Program-made: the position numbers and the translations under genes
Shown here: piece after piece, positions 53,584-61,670 of the stretch
Layout of the letters: each line of letters starts with the position of its first letter
Position numbering within the stretch: position 1 is the stretch's first letter
Notes under the pieces: generated by a model
Told to the model about the DNA's origin: nothing
What the model saw: only the letters and a program-made list of their open reading frames with translations
The model's database searches: none
Source: Flagellimonas sp. 389
GTDB taxonomy: Bacteria > Bacteroidota > Bacteroidia > Flavobacteriales > Flavobacteriaceae
Direction of reading: 5' to 3'
Assembly (NCBI RefSeq): GCF_018449435.1
Contig: NZ_JAHCMU010000007.1
Location: 1 to 64,000 of the forward strand
Length of the DNA: 64,000 nucleotides

Positions 53584-55137
53584 ATGAAACACAAAGTACT
53601 TCTTTTATTGATCCCCTACCTCTTTATAGCGGCATGTAGCAAGGACAATGATAATGGCACCAACAAGAGCGGCGCCAAGGAGATGGTCTCGTTCACCTTT
53701 CTGGCAAGCGATAACGACGAACTCAGCGAAGATGCAAAGGCCGTTCTGGACAAAGGGGAAAAGAAAGCCACCGTGACCCTGCCGAACGGCACCCCGGTAA
53801 CATCGCTCAAGCCCGTTATCGAAGTCTCACAGGGCGCAACGATAGACCCGGAGGACAAAAAGGACACGGACTTTAGCAGTGCCGTACAATATACCATTAC
53901 AGCCGAGGACGGCAGTACCGCAGTCTATACGGTCAGTGTAGCGCTAAATGCCGCTCCGGAGAGCTTTACTTTGACAGCGCCGGAAAAGGACGCCACGGGA
54001 ATATCCGCATTCCCTTCATTTGATTGGGAGGCCGCAACCGACCCTGATGGTGATACCCTTAGCTATAACCTATACCTGGGAACGGAAGAGGACGCATTGG
54101 AACTGTACGCCAAGGACCTTGGTGCTACCGTTTACGAACCAGATGTACGGTTGCTTACCTACCAGACCTATTATTGGCAGGTGGAGGCCCTGGACGGTAA
54201 GGGCGGTGCAACAAGAAGTGGTATCGCCGCCTTTACGGTTAAGGGACTGGACTTTGAAGCCGAGGCGGTAACAACCGATGCCCCCTTTGATGCAAGATTC
54301 TATCATACTTCCGTAACGTTCGACGGTAAGCTATGGGTCATTGGAGGATTCTCTAATAATGAAGGTAATTTAAACGATGTCTGGTACAGTGAGGACGGGG
54401 CGACCTGGACACAGGCAACGGATGCAGCAGCTTTTAATGGAAGGAGTGGTCATACCTCAGTAACGTTCGACAATAAGCTATGGGTCATTGGAGGGTCTGG
54501 GAATGATGGAACTGAATTTAACGATGTATGGTACAGTGGAAATGGATCGAACTGGACACAGGCCACAGGGGCAGCGCCCTTTGATGCAAGATCTCTTCAT
54601 ACTTCAGTAACCTTCGACGGTAAACTATGGGTCATTGGAGGTTACAACGATGATAGTGGGAATGAATTAAACGATGTCTGGTACAGTGGGGATGGGGAGA
54701 CATGGACACAGGCAACGGATGCAGCTACCTTTGATAGAAGAGAGAGTCATACTTCCGTGGTCTTCGATAACAAGATATGGGTCATTGGAGGTTATAGTAG
54801 TAGAGGTCAATTAAACGATGTCTGGTACAGTGGGGATGGGACGACATGGACACAGGCAACGGATGCAGCGGCTTTTAACGCAAGAGATCTTCATACTTCC
54901 GCAGTGTTCGACGATAAGCTATGGGTCATTGGAGGTAGGCCTGGCAGCAGAGTTTCATCAAACGATGCCTGGTACAGTGGGGATGGAACGACTTGGACAG
55001 AGGCTACGAGCGCAGCGGCTTTTAGTAAAAGATATGGTCATACTTCCGCAGTGTTCGATGACAGGCTATGGGTCATTGGAGGCAGTACTGTTGAAGAAAA
55101 TGATTTTAATGATGTGTGGGCCTTTGGCGCAGATTAA
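53584..55137 (+). CDS. Kelch-repeat lipoprotein
   Basis: Surface-type lipoprotein of 517 aa. ATG 53584 gives a clean signal (IAACSKD, lipid Cys about 18); an in-frame ATG at 53560 adds 8 residues only. A DUF5018-like beta domain (about 30-120, ending AEDGSTAVYTVSV) and a fibronectin-III-like domain (about 125-220, YYWQVEALDGKGG) precede six kelch-like repeats of 48-50 aa (HTSVTFDGKLWVIGG ... LNDVWYSGDG), one full propeller. The repeats are near-identical, implying recent expansion or gene conversion. G+C is higher than in neighbours (50 and 60 percent in two 60-base stretches counted by hand), hinting at transfer. Binding role only; ligand unknown. Confidence 0.82.
   Translation: MKHKVLLLLIPYLFIAACSKDNDNGTNKSGAKEMVSFTFLASDNDELSEDAKAVLDKGEKKATVTLPNGTPVTSLKPVIEVSQGATIDPEDKKDTDFSSAVQYTITAEDGSTAVYTVSVALNAAPESFTLTAPEKDATGISAFPSFDWEAATDPDGDTLSYNLYLGTEEDALELYAKDLGATVYEPDVRLLTYQTYYWQVEALDGKGGATRSGIAAFTVKGLDFEAEAVTTDAPFDARFYHTSVTFDGKLWVIGGFSNNEGNLNDVWYSEDGATWTQATDAAAFNGRSGHTSVTFDNKLWVIGGSGNDGTEFNDVWYSGNGSNWTQATGAAPFDARSLHTSVTFDGKLWVIGGYNDDSGNELNDVWYSGDGETWTQATDAATFDRRESHTSVVFDNKIWVIGGYSSRGQLNDVWYSGDGTTWTQATDAAAFNARDLHTSAVFDDKLWVIGGRPGSRVSSNDAWYSGDGTTWTEATSAAAFSKRYGHTSAVFDDRLWVIGGSTVEENDFNDVWAFGAD
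54304..55120 (+). repeat. Six in-frame tandem repeats of 144-150 bp
   Basis: Anchors CATACTTCCG-like at 54304, 54451, 54598, 54748, 54892 and 55039: spacings 147, 147, 150, 144 and 147, all multiples of three. They encode the kelch blades. Identity between some units is high at DNA level, so unit number may vary between strains. Confidence 0.85.
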
Positions 55138-55167
55138 GGACCTGTAAAAGCTTCATTCTGGGAATAG

Positions 55168-55215
55168 AAAACCGGTAACGAAATTTTGAGTCAACTCAAC
55201 TTTGTTACCGGTTTT
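55168..55215 (+). terminator. Terminator after the kelch lipoprotein
   Basis: 12-bp stem AAAACCGGTAAC / GTTACCGGTTTT, with an inner TTGAG/CTCAA stem, followed by T. It begins 30 bp after the stop. Confidence 0.88.
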
Positions 55216-55221
55216 TCCATG

Positions 55222-55243
55222 TATTCGTGACCACGGTAGGATT
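55222..55243. repeat. Partial copy of the tRNA-Arg 3' end
   Basis: 22 bases identical to 55335-55356, which is the last part of the tRNA-Arg gene (its 3' end lies at 55341) plus 6 bases beyond it. The two direct copies start 113 bp apart with a hairpin between them. This is the form of an attachment-site duplication at a tRNA 3' end, but no integrase is present. Confidence 0.75.
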
Positions 55244-55280
55244 TTCTCAGAACATCCTTACAAAGCTCCGCTTTGAAAAT

Positions 55281-55331
55281 AGTTCAAATAAAAAAACGCT
55301 CAAGCAAGCTTGGCGTTTTTTTATTTGAACT
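55281..55331. terminator. Bidirectional terminator downstream of tRNA-Arg
   Basis: 19-bp perfect stem (AGTTCAAATAAAAAAACGC and its complement) with an inner CAAGC/GCTTG pair, A-run on one side and T-run on the other. It would end the leftward tRNA transcript. Confidence 0.85.
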
Positions 55332-55340
55332 ACTTATTCG

Positions 55341-55414
55341 TGACCACGGTAGGATTCAAACCTACGACCGCTGGAGCCGAAATCCAGTGCTCTATTCAGC
55401 TGAGCTACGTGGCC
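55341..55414 (-). tRNA. tRNA-Arg (anticodon TCG)
   Basis: 74-nt cloverleaf read on the minus strand: acceptor GGCCACG pairs with CGTGGTC (one G-T), D arm GCTC...GAGC, anticodon stem CTGGA/TCCAG with loop TTTCGGC (anticodon TCG), T arm GTAGG/CCTAC with loop TTTGAAT, discriminator A, no encoded CCA. The first 23 nt are also read as the end of the GIY-YIG gene. Partial copies of its two ends lie on both sides. Confidence 0.93.
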
Positions 55415-55649
55415 TAATATTTTCCTTTCTCCATCTTCTTCCAGACGCTGTTTTTAGATACTTTTCCCACTCTCTTGCTTTCATTGAATCTTCAAAAGAT
55501 TGTTTATACACTAAAACCCAAGGCAAAAAAGGTTTAGTCGACTTGGTATGTCCTAGATTATGTTCTTTAAGTCTTCTTTTAAGATTGGATGTCATACCAA
55601 CATAAAACCTATCAAATCTTTCACTGTAAAGAACGTACACATTAAACAT
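55392..55649 (-). CDS. Small GIY-YIG nuclease overlapping tRNA-Arg
   Basis: Single-domain GIY-YIG protein of 85 aa: VYVL (4-7) and FYVG (16-19) are the two halves of the name motif, followed by Arg25/26 and a REWEKYLK helix with the catalytic Glu (about 60-62). There is no partner domain; such short UvrC-like forms are frequent near RNA genes in this phylum. Its last seven codons and its stop lie inside the tRNA-Arg gene, so the C-terminus (RPRSSAE) is the tRNA 5' end read as protein. A broken copy of the same tRNA 5' end lies 26 bp upstream of the start. A homing-type element that uses the tRNA as target is the natural reading; activity is unproven. Confidence 0.85.
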   Translation of the reverse strand: MFNVYVLYSERFDRFYVGMTSNLKRRLKEHNLGHTKSTKPFLPWVLVYKQSFEDSMKAREWEKYLKTASGRRWRKENIRPRSSAE

Positions 55650-55674
55650 CTAAACAAATAATTTGATAAAGAAT

Positions 55675-55714
55675 AGCTGAGCCCCGCCTGACCGGACGGG
55701 CAGGTACGTGGCCT
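55675..55714 (-). repeat. tRNA-Arg 5' fragment split by a GC-rich palindromic element
   Basis: Bases 55675-55682 and 55705-55714 together repeat the 18 bases at the 5' end of the tRNA (55398-55415). Between them is a 22-nt insert with imperfect dyad symmetry (CCTG/CAGG arms) of REP-like look. It lies between the YqeY-like and GIY-YIG genes. Confidence 0.72.
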
Positions 55715-55723
55715 TATAATACA

Positions 55724-56176
55724 TCAAGAACTCAATTTAGCTTTTACAATATTGGAAATCGTCTTTCCATCGGCTTGTCCCGCCAATTCTTTGGAAACGA
55801 CTCCCATTACTTTTCCCATATCTTGCATTCCAGAAGCACCAACACTATTAATAGTCTGAATCACTACCTTTTCTATTTCCGCTTCTGTAAGTTGTTCTGG
55901 CAAGAACTTTTCGATTACGGCAACCTGCTCTAGCTCTGGAGCAGCTAAATCTTCCCTGTCCTGTTCCGTAAAAATAGCGGCACTATCTTTTCGTTGCTTG
56001 ACCAACTTCTGTACTATTTTCATTTCATCCTCCTCAGTAAGCGCTCCTCCCCCGCCTTTATAGGTCTTTGCGAGCAGAATTGCAGATTTAATGGCCCGCA
56101 ATGATTCCAATGCAACGCTATCCTTAGCTCTCATTGCTGCTTTCATTTCTGTCATTACTTGTTCCTGCAAACTCAT
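55724..56176 (-). CDS. GatB/YqeY-domain protein
   Basis: YqeY-like protein of 150 aa, about the family's usual length, related to the C-terminal tRNA-binding domain of the amidotransferase GatB. The ATG at 56176 is preferred: MSLQEQVMTEMKAAMRAKD is the typical beginning and a purine-rich site precedes it. A longer frame to 56251 would start inside the ftsZ terminator. Helical, cytoplasmic; LRAIKSAIL and the C-terminal GxADGKTISNIVKAKL helix are characteristic. The exact role of free-standing YqeY is not established; a link to tRNA-dependent amidation is suspected from the domain. It often lies next to ftsZ in Bacteroidota. Confidence 0.9.
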   Translation of the reverse strand: MSLQEQVMTEMKAAMRAKDSVALESLRAIKSAILLAKTYKGGGGALTEEDEMKIVQKLVKQRKDSAAIFTEQDREDLAAPELEQVAVIEKFLPEQLTEAEIEKVVIQTINSVGASGMQDMGKVMGVVSKELAGQADGKTISNIVKAKLSS

Positions 56177-56205
56177 GTTCTCTTTATTTTGGGCTGCGAA
56201 GATAA

Positions 56206-56241
56206 AAAATAAACCCGAAAGTCTCTTAACTTCCGGGCTTA
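56206..56241 (-). terminator. Terminator after ftsZ
   Basis: On the minus strand CCCGGAAGT pairs with ACTTTCGGG (one G-U) and is followed by TTTATTTTTT. It closes the division cluster before the YqeY-like gene. Confidence 0.88.
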
Positions 56242-56277
56242 AGCTTTCCATTTATAATGGGCTAAATTTAAACACTA

Positions 56278-58236
56278 CTAATCAACATTATCATGCAAAA
56301 AGGAGTTATTGGAGCGTAATTGTAAATCCTCGTTACTGTCTTCGCTCAATGTTGTTCTAGAAACCTTTTGTTCCTGTGGTGTATCGTTTAAATCCACACC
56401 CTGTCTTTTATAGGCAGGTTGTTTTTCTATTTCATCGATACTGTTTCTATTATTTTGAAATTTATAATTAAAGCTCTTTAGTTTCTTTCTTCGTTCATCT
56501 GCACGTTCCTTCAACAAATCATTGATAGAACTATTAAAAGGGTCAACAGTGTTTTCAGTTGCATTTTCACCTCCTGTAGAAGCTTCTGTCTTAATTGTTT
56601 TTTTCTCAAAGACCAATTCGTCTTCAACAATTTTAGGCTCATGGGTCTCTACAACGGATTTAGCACCTGTTAACTTGGTCTCCAATTCCATATATTCCTC
56701 TAGGTTGTAACGTGTTTCCCCTTGCTTGTTAAAATCCAAAGCCGGTTTTACTTCTACATACTCATTAACGTCCACATCATTTACGTTATCGTCCAAATCA
56801 AAAGTAATGGTGTGCTCTTTCTCTTCCTCTTCAGTTTTGTTCAATGGCATATCAAACGTGAGGGCAAACTGATCTTCATTAGCTTTTTCCGAAACAATCT
56901 CAGCATCAATAACTTCTATATCATTGAGAATCTTTTTTGCTTCGATAATTATAAAGTCCTCATCAACATTTTCAGGAACGACTTCCTCGTAAAAAACATT
57001 GAAGTTTCTAATGTAATTTGTTGTTGGGATTAAATCGGTCTCTTCAACAGGAACCTGTGGAGTCTGCTCCTCGACCTCTTCCATTTCAAGGGTATGTTTG
57101 ACAATCTCTGGTTCTGGTTCCAAAACAGGTTTTTCAACCTTTATCTCTCGAATTGACGTAGCCTCTGTAGCAAGTTCTTGTTCCGCAGTTTGTTCATCTT
57201 CCAGCGTATAAAAAACTTTTTTTGTTTCCGTGTTGACGATATCATCCTGCTGATCTATATTAAAACCAGTTGCGATTACGGTAACGGCAATAGCATCTCC
57301 AAGGTCCTCATCCTCGCCTACACCCATGATGATGTTGGCACCATGACCCGCTTCAATCTGGATATAATCGTTGATCTCACCTATTTCATCAATGGTAATT
57401 TCCTGTGTACCTGAAACAATTAATAACAATACGTTCTTAGCTCCATTGATCTTATTATCGTTTAACAATGGTGAATCCAATGCTTTCATAATAGCTTCTC
57501 CCGCTCTAGCTGAACCTGAAGCCGAAGATGAGCCCATTATGGCCGTTCCACTATTTGAAAGGACGGTCTTGGCATCTCTAAGGTCAATATTTTGGGTATA
57601 ATGGTGTGTAATTACCTCTGCTATACCTCTAGCTGCTGTTGCTAAAACTTCATCTGCTTTTGAAAACCCTGCTTTAAAACCGAGATTACCGTAAACTTCC
57701 CGTAGCTTGTTATTATTTATAACAATCAAAGAATCTACATTGGAACGTAATTTCTCGATTCCCAACTGGGCCTGCTTGTTTCGCATAGCGCCTTCAAACT
57801 GAAAGGGAATAGTAACGATACCCACCGTAAGAACATCCATTTCCCTAGCAATCTTTGCAATGACAGGAGCTGCGCCCGTTCCGGTTCCACCGCCCATACC
57901 AGCAGTGATAAAAACCATTTTTGTGGTACGCTCCATCATGGTCTTTAGATCCTCCATACTCTCTAGGGCAGCTTGTTCTCCAACTTCTGGATTAGCACCT
58001 GCACCAAGTCCTTCGGTAAGGGATACGCCCAATTGGATTTTATTGGGTACAGGACTATTCTGCAAGGCTTGCGAATCTGTATTACAGATTACAAAATCCA
58101 CTCCATTGATACCGGCCTGAAACATGTGATTGATGGCATTGCTACCACCGCCACCAACGCCTATTACTTTTATTACGCTGCTATTGTTCTTCGGAAGATC
58201 AAAAGCTATATTGTCAAATTCGGTGCTCTTACTCAT
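56278..58236 (-). CDS. ftsZ: Cell division protein FtsZ
   Basis: Tubulin-like GTPase of 652 aa that forms the division ring. N-terminal GTPase domain about 15-210, with VIGVGGGGSNAINHM and the tubulin signature GGGTGTGAAP, and the activation domain to about 330 (IMGVGEDEDLGDAIAVTVIATGF). The C-terminal extension of some 300 residues is acidic, low in complexity and unusually long against the roughly 380-aa enterobacterial protein, as is common in Bacteroidota. The last residues (LHDNVD) are a variant tail. Last gene of the cluster, 43 bp after ftsA, with a strong terminator behind it. Confidence 0.98.
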   Translation of the reverse strand: MSKSTEFDNIAFDLPKNNSSVIKVIGVGGGGSNAINHMFQAGINGVDFVICNTDSQALQNSPVPNKIQLGVSLTEGLGAGANPEVGEQAALESMEDLKTMMERTTKMVFITAGMGGGTGTGAAPVIAKIAREMDVLTVGIVTIPFQFEGAMRNKQAQLGIEKLRSNVDSLIVINNNKLREVYGNLGFKAGFSKADEVLATAARGIAEVITHHYTQNIDLRDAKTVLSNSGTAIMGSSSASGSARAGEAIMKALDSPLLNDNKINGAKNVLLLIVSGTQEITIDEIGEINDYIQIEAGHGANIIMGVGEDEDLGDAIAVTVIATGFNIDQQDDIVNTETKKVFYTLEDEQTAEQELATEATSIREIKVEKPVLEPEPEIVKHTLEMEEVEEQTPQVPVEETDLIPTTNYIRNFNVFYEEVVPENVDEDFIIIEAKKILNDIEVIDAEIVSEKANEDQFALTFDMPLNKTEEEEKEHTITFDLDDNVNDVDVNEYVEVKPALDFNKQGETRYNLEEYMELETKLTGAKSVVETHEPKIVEDELVFEKKTIKTEASTGGENATENTVDPFNSSINDLLKERADERRKKLKSFNYKFQNNRNSIDEIEKQPAYKRQGVDLNDTPQEQKVSRTTLSEDSNEDLQLRSNNSFLHDNVD

Positions 58237-58279
58237 GATTGTTCTTATTACTTATTAGGGTATGCTCTATTTGGGGTCA

Positions 58280-59605
58280 TTATTCTGCATTGTCCAAGAA
58301 GTCTTTCAACTTTTCCGACCATTTGTCAAAAATGGATTTTCTATCCTTGGCAGGAATGTTTGCTGATGTGCTGCTCACATGTTCTTGTCCTACCAAAACC
58401 TGTTCCTCTTCCTGAATATCTTCCTGTAAAACAGTATCCAAAGATGTAGTTTCCAGTGCATTCATTAAAAGACCAACGGCAGTTGCGTACAACGGACTTG
58501 CAATCTCTTCATCTGAATCCCCGGCCAAATGTTCGTTGGGGTATCCAATGCGTGTATCCATTCCGGTAATATATTCGACCAATTGCTTCAAATGTTTCAA
58601 TTGGCTTCCACCTCCGGTAAGCACGATTCCGGCAATGAGTTTCTTCTTTTGCTCCTCGTGTCCATAATTCTTGATTTCCACATAAACCTGCTCAACGATC
58701 TCCACAACTCGGGCATGTATGATTTTTGATAGGTTCTTTAACGTGATTTCTTTTGGCTCCCTGCCTCTTAATCCAGGAATAGAGACAATCTCGTTATCTT
58801 TATTTTCTCCTGGCCAGGCCGAACCAAATTTTATTTTCAATAATTCCGCTTGCTTTTCAATGATGGAACAGCCTTCTTTAATATCCTCGGTGATTACATT
58901 ACCACCAAAAGGTATTACAGATGTGTGACGGATAATACCATCTTTAAAAATGGCCAAATCCGTTGTTCCACCACCTATATCGATCAATGCAACACCTGCC
59001 TCTTTCTCTTCTTGGCTCAGTACCGCTTCTGCGGATGCTAAAGGTTCCAAGGTAATGTTGGAAAGGTCCAATCCTGCGCTTTTGATACATCTGCCAATAT
59101 TCTTGATGGAAGACACTTGTCCGACCACAACATGGAAATTGGCTTCTAAACGGCCACCGTACATTCCTTTGGGCTCTTTGATTTCTGGCTGTCCGTCCAC
59201 ACGATATTCTTGTGGCAGAACATGGATAATCTCCTCACCCGGAAGCATGACCAATTTATAGACCTGGTTGCAAAGCTTTTCCAGATCATCATCATTGATA
59301 ACTTCTTCTGAATCTGGTCTTGTGATATAATCGCTATGTTGTAAGCTTCTGATATGCTGTCCCGCAATACCAACTACAACGGAACCTATTTTTGTTCCAG
59401 AATTAACTTCTGCCTGTTCCACGGCTTGTTGAATTGAGGAAATAGTTTGGGTAATATTGTTGACCACACCACGGTGCACCCCTAAACTCTTGGATTTCCC
59501 AGTACCTAGAATCTCTATTTTACCATATTCATTTTCTTTACCGATAATCGCAACGATCTTGGTAGTTCCAATGTCCAATCCAACTGAATAATTACCTTGT
59601 TCCAT
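58280..59605 (-). CDS. ftsA: Cell division protein FtsA
   Basis: Actin-like protein of 441 aa that anchors FtsZ to the membrane. ATPase motifs: GLDIGTTKIVAIIG (9-22), VALIDIGGGTTDLAIFKDG and GIVLTGGGSQLKHL. The inserted 1C domain lies at about 85-165. The C-terminus (SIFDKWSEKLKDFLDN) fits the amphipathic membrane-targeting helix. It lies 3 bp after ftsQ and 43 bp before ftsZ, in the conserved order. Confidence 0.97.
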   Translation of the reverse strand: MEQGNYSVGLDIGTTKIVAIIGKENEYGKIEILGTGKSKSLGVHRGVVNNITQTISSIQQAVEQAEVNSGTKIGSVVVGIAGQHIRSLQHSDYITRPDSEEVINDDDLEKLCNQVYKLVMLPGEEIIHVLPQEYRVDGQPEIKEPKGMYGGRLEANFHVVVGQVSSIKNIGRCIKSAGLDLSNITLEPLASAEAVLSQEEKEAGVALIDIGGGTTDLAIFKDGIIRHTSVIPFGGNVITEDIKEGCSIIEKQAELLKIKFGSAWPGENKDNEIVSIPGLRGREPKEITLKNLSKIIHARVVEIVEQVYVEIKNYGHEEQKKKLIAGIVLTGGGSQLKHLKQLVEYITGMDTRIGYPNEHLAGDSDEEIASPLYATAVGLLMNALETTSLDTVLQEDIQEEEQVLVGQEHVSSTSANIPAKDRKSIFDKWSEKLKDFLDNAE

Positions 59606-59608
59606 ATG

Positions 59609-60328
59609 TTATATTTTGGTGCAAACCACTTGATTGTCAAATTCTAGACTCACTATTGCATAGTTTTCCAAAGAATTGTCTTTGGCTGCCTTGGCGTAAA
59701 ACGCCATAAAATTTTTAAACTTCTCATTCAGGTTATCAACTCCCCCCAAATTCACCACAAAATTTTCCAAGCGAAATCTAAGTTGATACTTCCCTTCTTC
59801 TTCAATATGTATGCCGATGACATTTTTCCTAAGAAAATCGTCCTCGTTGATATAATTTAAAATCGTGTAAGCATCTTCAAGACTATTACCCGTAATCTTA
59901 CCTGTAATAATCGGAACCCTAGCCGAATGATTTTTGGACAAAGGCATGCGCTCTCCTAAATCATCCAAATAAAATTTAGAGACTCCCTCTATTCTTCCAA
60001 TAGGCTTACGCTGAACAATTTTGGATATAAGCTCTCCATTTACAGTGAGATAGACCTGGGCGTTTTTAACCATATCGTTGGACAGAATGACTTCCTCTAT
60101 GGTATTCAAAACTAATTCTTCTTTCGTCCTATTTTTTAGAGGTCCGTAATTTTGTATTAACAATTTATTAACTGCGGTCTCCGTAATGTATAGACTATTG
60201 TCTCCCAAAAAGTTGATAGAAATAGCATTCACCTTCTTATTCTTACTTCGATAATCAGCAAAACCATAGAGTCCCATTATCGCAACGGACAGAAATGATA
60301 GTTTTATGTAATTCCAATTAACTCGCAT
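59609..60328 (-). CDS. ftsQ: Cell division protein FtsQ
   Basis: Bitopic division protein of 239 aa. Start chosen at 60328 ([14 protein letters not shown]), which puts the membrane helix (about 8-25) near the N-terminus and overlaps the murC end by 11 bp; an upstream in-frame ATG at 60373 would add 15 residues read from inside murC. The periplasmic part has a POTRA-like region (about 35-105) and a beta domain (IEGVSKFYLDDLGERMPLS). Sequence drift is typical of FtsQ, and the call rests partly on its place between murC and ftsA. Confidence 0.88.
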   Translation of the reverse strand: MRVNWNYIKLSFLSVAIMGLYGFADYRSKNKKVNAISINFLGDNSLYITETAVNKLLIQNYGPLKNRTKEELVLNTIEEVILSNDMVKNAQVYLTVNGELISKIVQRKPIGRIEGVSKFYLDDLGERMPLSKNHSARVPIITGKITGNSLEDAYTILNYINEDDFLRKNVIGIHIEEEGKYQLRFRLENFVVNLGGVDNLNEKFKNFMAFYAKAAKDNSLENYAIVSLEFDNQVVCTKI

Positions 60329-61670
60329 ATGCCAATTCTTTTTTAATTTTTGGCACTTCCAATCCAATGTCACCCGCGCCCATTGTCACCAAAATTTTTG
60401 TTTTATTTTTTTTTATTTCACTGATTAAATCTGATTTGGGAATCAATTTCTTTTTTGGGTTATCGATTTTGTCCAATAACCATTCTGAGGTAATCCCTTT
60501 TATAGGTTCTTCTCGGGCAGGATAAATATCCAGCAGTAGGATAGCATCAAATTGAGACAAGCTGCATGCAAAATCCTCCGCGAAATCCTTAGTTCTTGAA
60601 AATAAATGGGGTTGAAAAACTGCTGTCACTTCTTCATTGGGATGCATTTCCCGTATGGCTTGATGAACTGCATTTATCTCTATAGGATGGTGTGCATAAT
60701 CATCAATAAAAACAAAATCCTCTTCCTTGATTTGATAGGAAAACCTACGTTGTACTCCTTTAAAAGTGCCCAAAGCTTTGGCCAGATCCTTTGCAGCACA
60801 ACCAGCCTTTTCCGCCATTGCAAAAGCGGCCAATCCATTAAGCAAATTATGCCTTCCAGGCTTATTGAAACGAACCTGTTTCAACACCTCTTTCGGGGTA
60901 ATTAAATCGAATACATAAGTGCCTTGCTCAATCGAAATATTTTCAATAGAAAAATCAGAGTCATCTTCTATTCCAAAAGTTATGCCTTTAAGCGGCAACT
61001 CACTTTTTACAAATAAAACTCCTCCCGACTTTATTTTTTTGGTAAAATCCCTGAACGATTTTTGCAATTCCTCACCTGTCCCATAAATATCCAGATGATC
61101 GGCATCCATAGAGGTAATGCAAGCAATATTAGGGGATAGCTGCAAAAACGAACGATCAAACTCATCAGCCTCAACTACCGAATATTCCGTTCCCTCTAGC
61201 ACAAAATTACTATTGAAATTTTCAGAAATACCCCCTAGGAAAGCTGTAAAGGGGACTTTACATTCTTGAAGCAAATGTGCCAGAATACAAGTGGTCGTAG
61301 TTTTTCCATGTGTTCCTGCTACCGCAAAACAAAATGTATCTTTTGTAATTATACCCAATACCTCGGAACGTTTTTTAATTTCATATCCATTCGCTTGGAA
61401 ATAGTTCAACTCCGCATGTGTTGAAGGTACCGCCGGAGTATACACCACCAACGTATTTTCCTTGTTTTTGAAGTTTTCAGAAATTAAATGTATCGAATCT
61501 TCAAAGTGTATCGCAACTCCATTTTCAATAAGCTCATCCGTAATTGGGGAGCTTGTTCTATCATAGCCCGAAACTTCTTTACCAATATGTTTAAAATAAC
61601 GGGCCAAAGCGGACATACCTATACCACCGATACCTATAAAATAGACGCTATGGATGTCCTTCAGTTTCAT
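60318..61670 (-). CDS. murC: UDP-N-acetylmuramate--L-alanine ligase
   Basis: Cytoplasmic Mur ligase of 450 aa that adds L-Ala to UDP-MurNAc with ATP. N-terminal Rossmann loop [14 protein letters not shown] (13-26), ATP loop [10 protein letters not shown] (about 119-128), central EADEFDRSF and the C-terminal domain with [10 protein letters not shown], a MurC hallmark. It overlaps murG by 4 bp (ATGA type) and ftsQ by 11 bp, so translation is tightly coupled. Confidence 0.98.
   Translation of the reverse strand: MKLKDIHSVYFIGIGGIGMSALARYFKHIGKEVSGYDRTSSPITDELIENGVAIHFEDSIHLISENFKNKENTLVVYTPAVPSTHAELNYFQANGYEIKKRSEVLGIITKDTFCFAVAGTHGKTTTTCILAHLLQECKVPFTAFLGGISENFNSNFVLEGTEYSVVEADEFDRSFLQLSPNIACITSMDADHLDIYGTGEELQKSFRDFTKKIKSGGVLFVKSELPLKGITFGIEDDSDFSIENISIEQGTYVFDLITPKEVLKQVRFNKPGRHNLLNGLAAFAMAEKAGCAAKDLAKALGTFKGVQRRFSYQIKEEDFVFIDDYAHHPIEINAVHQAIREMHPNEEVTAVFQPHLFSRTKDFAEDFACSLSQFDAILLLDIYPAREEPIKGITSEWLLDKIDNPKKKLIPKSDLISEIKKNKTKILVTMGAGDIGLEVPKIKKELAYAS

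Noticed and set aside
54304-55120. Regularly spaced repeats considered as a CRISPR array
   Set aside because: Units are 144-150 bp, in frame and coding for kelch blades; no short repeat-spacer structure.
55273-55605. Rightward 110-aa open frame across the terminator, tRNA-Arg and GIY-YIG gene
   Set aside because: It runs antisense to a tRNA and to a recognisable nuclease and reads through the terminator stem; no family features.
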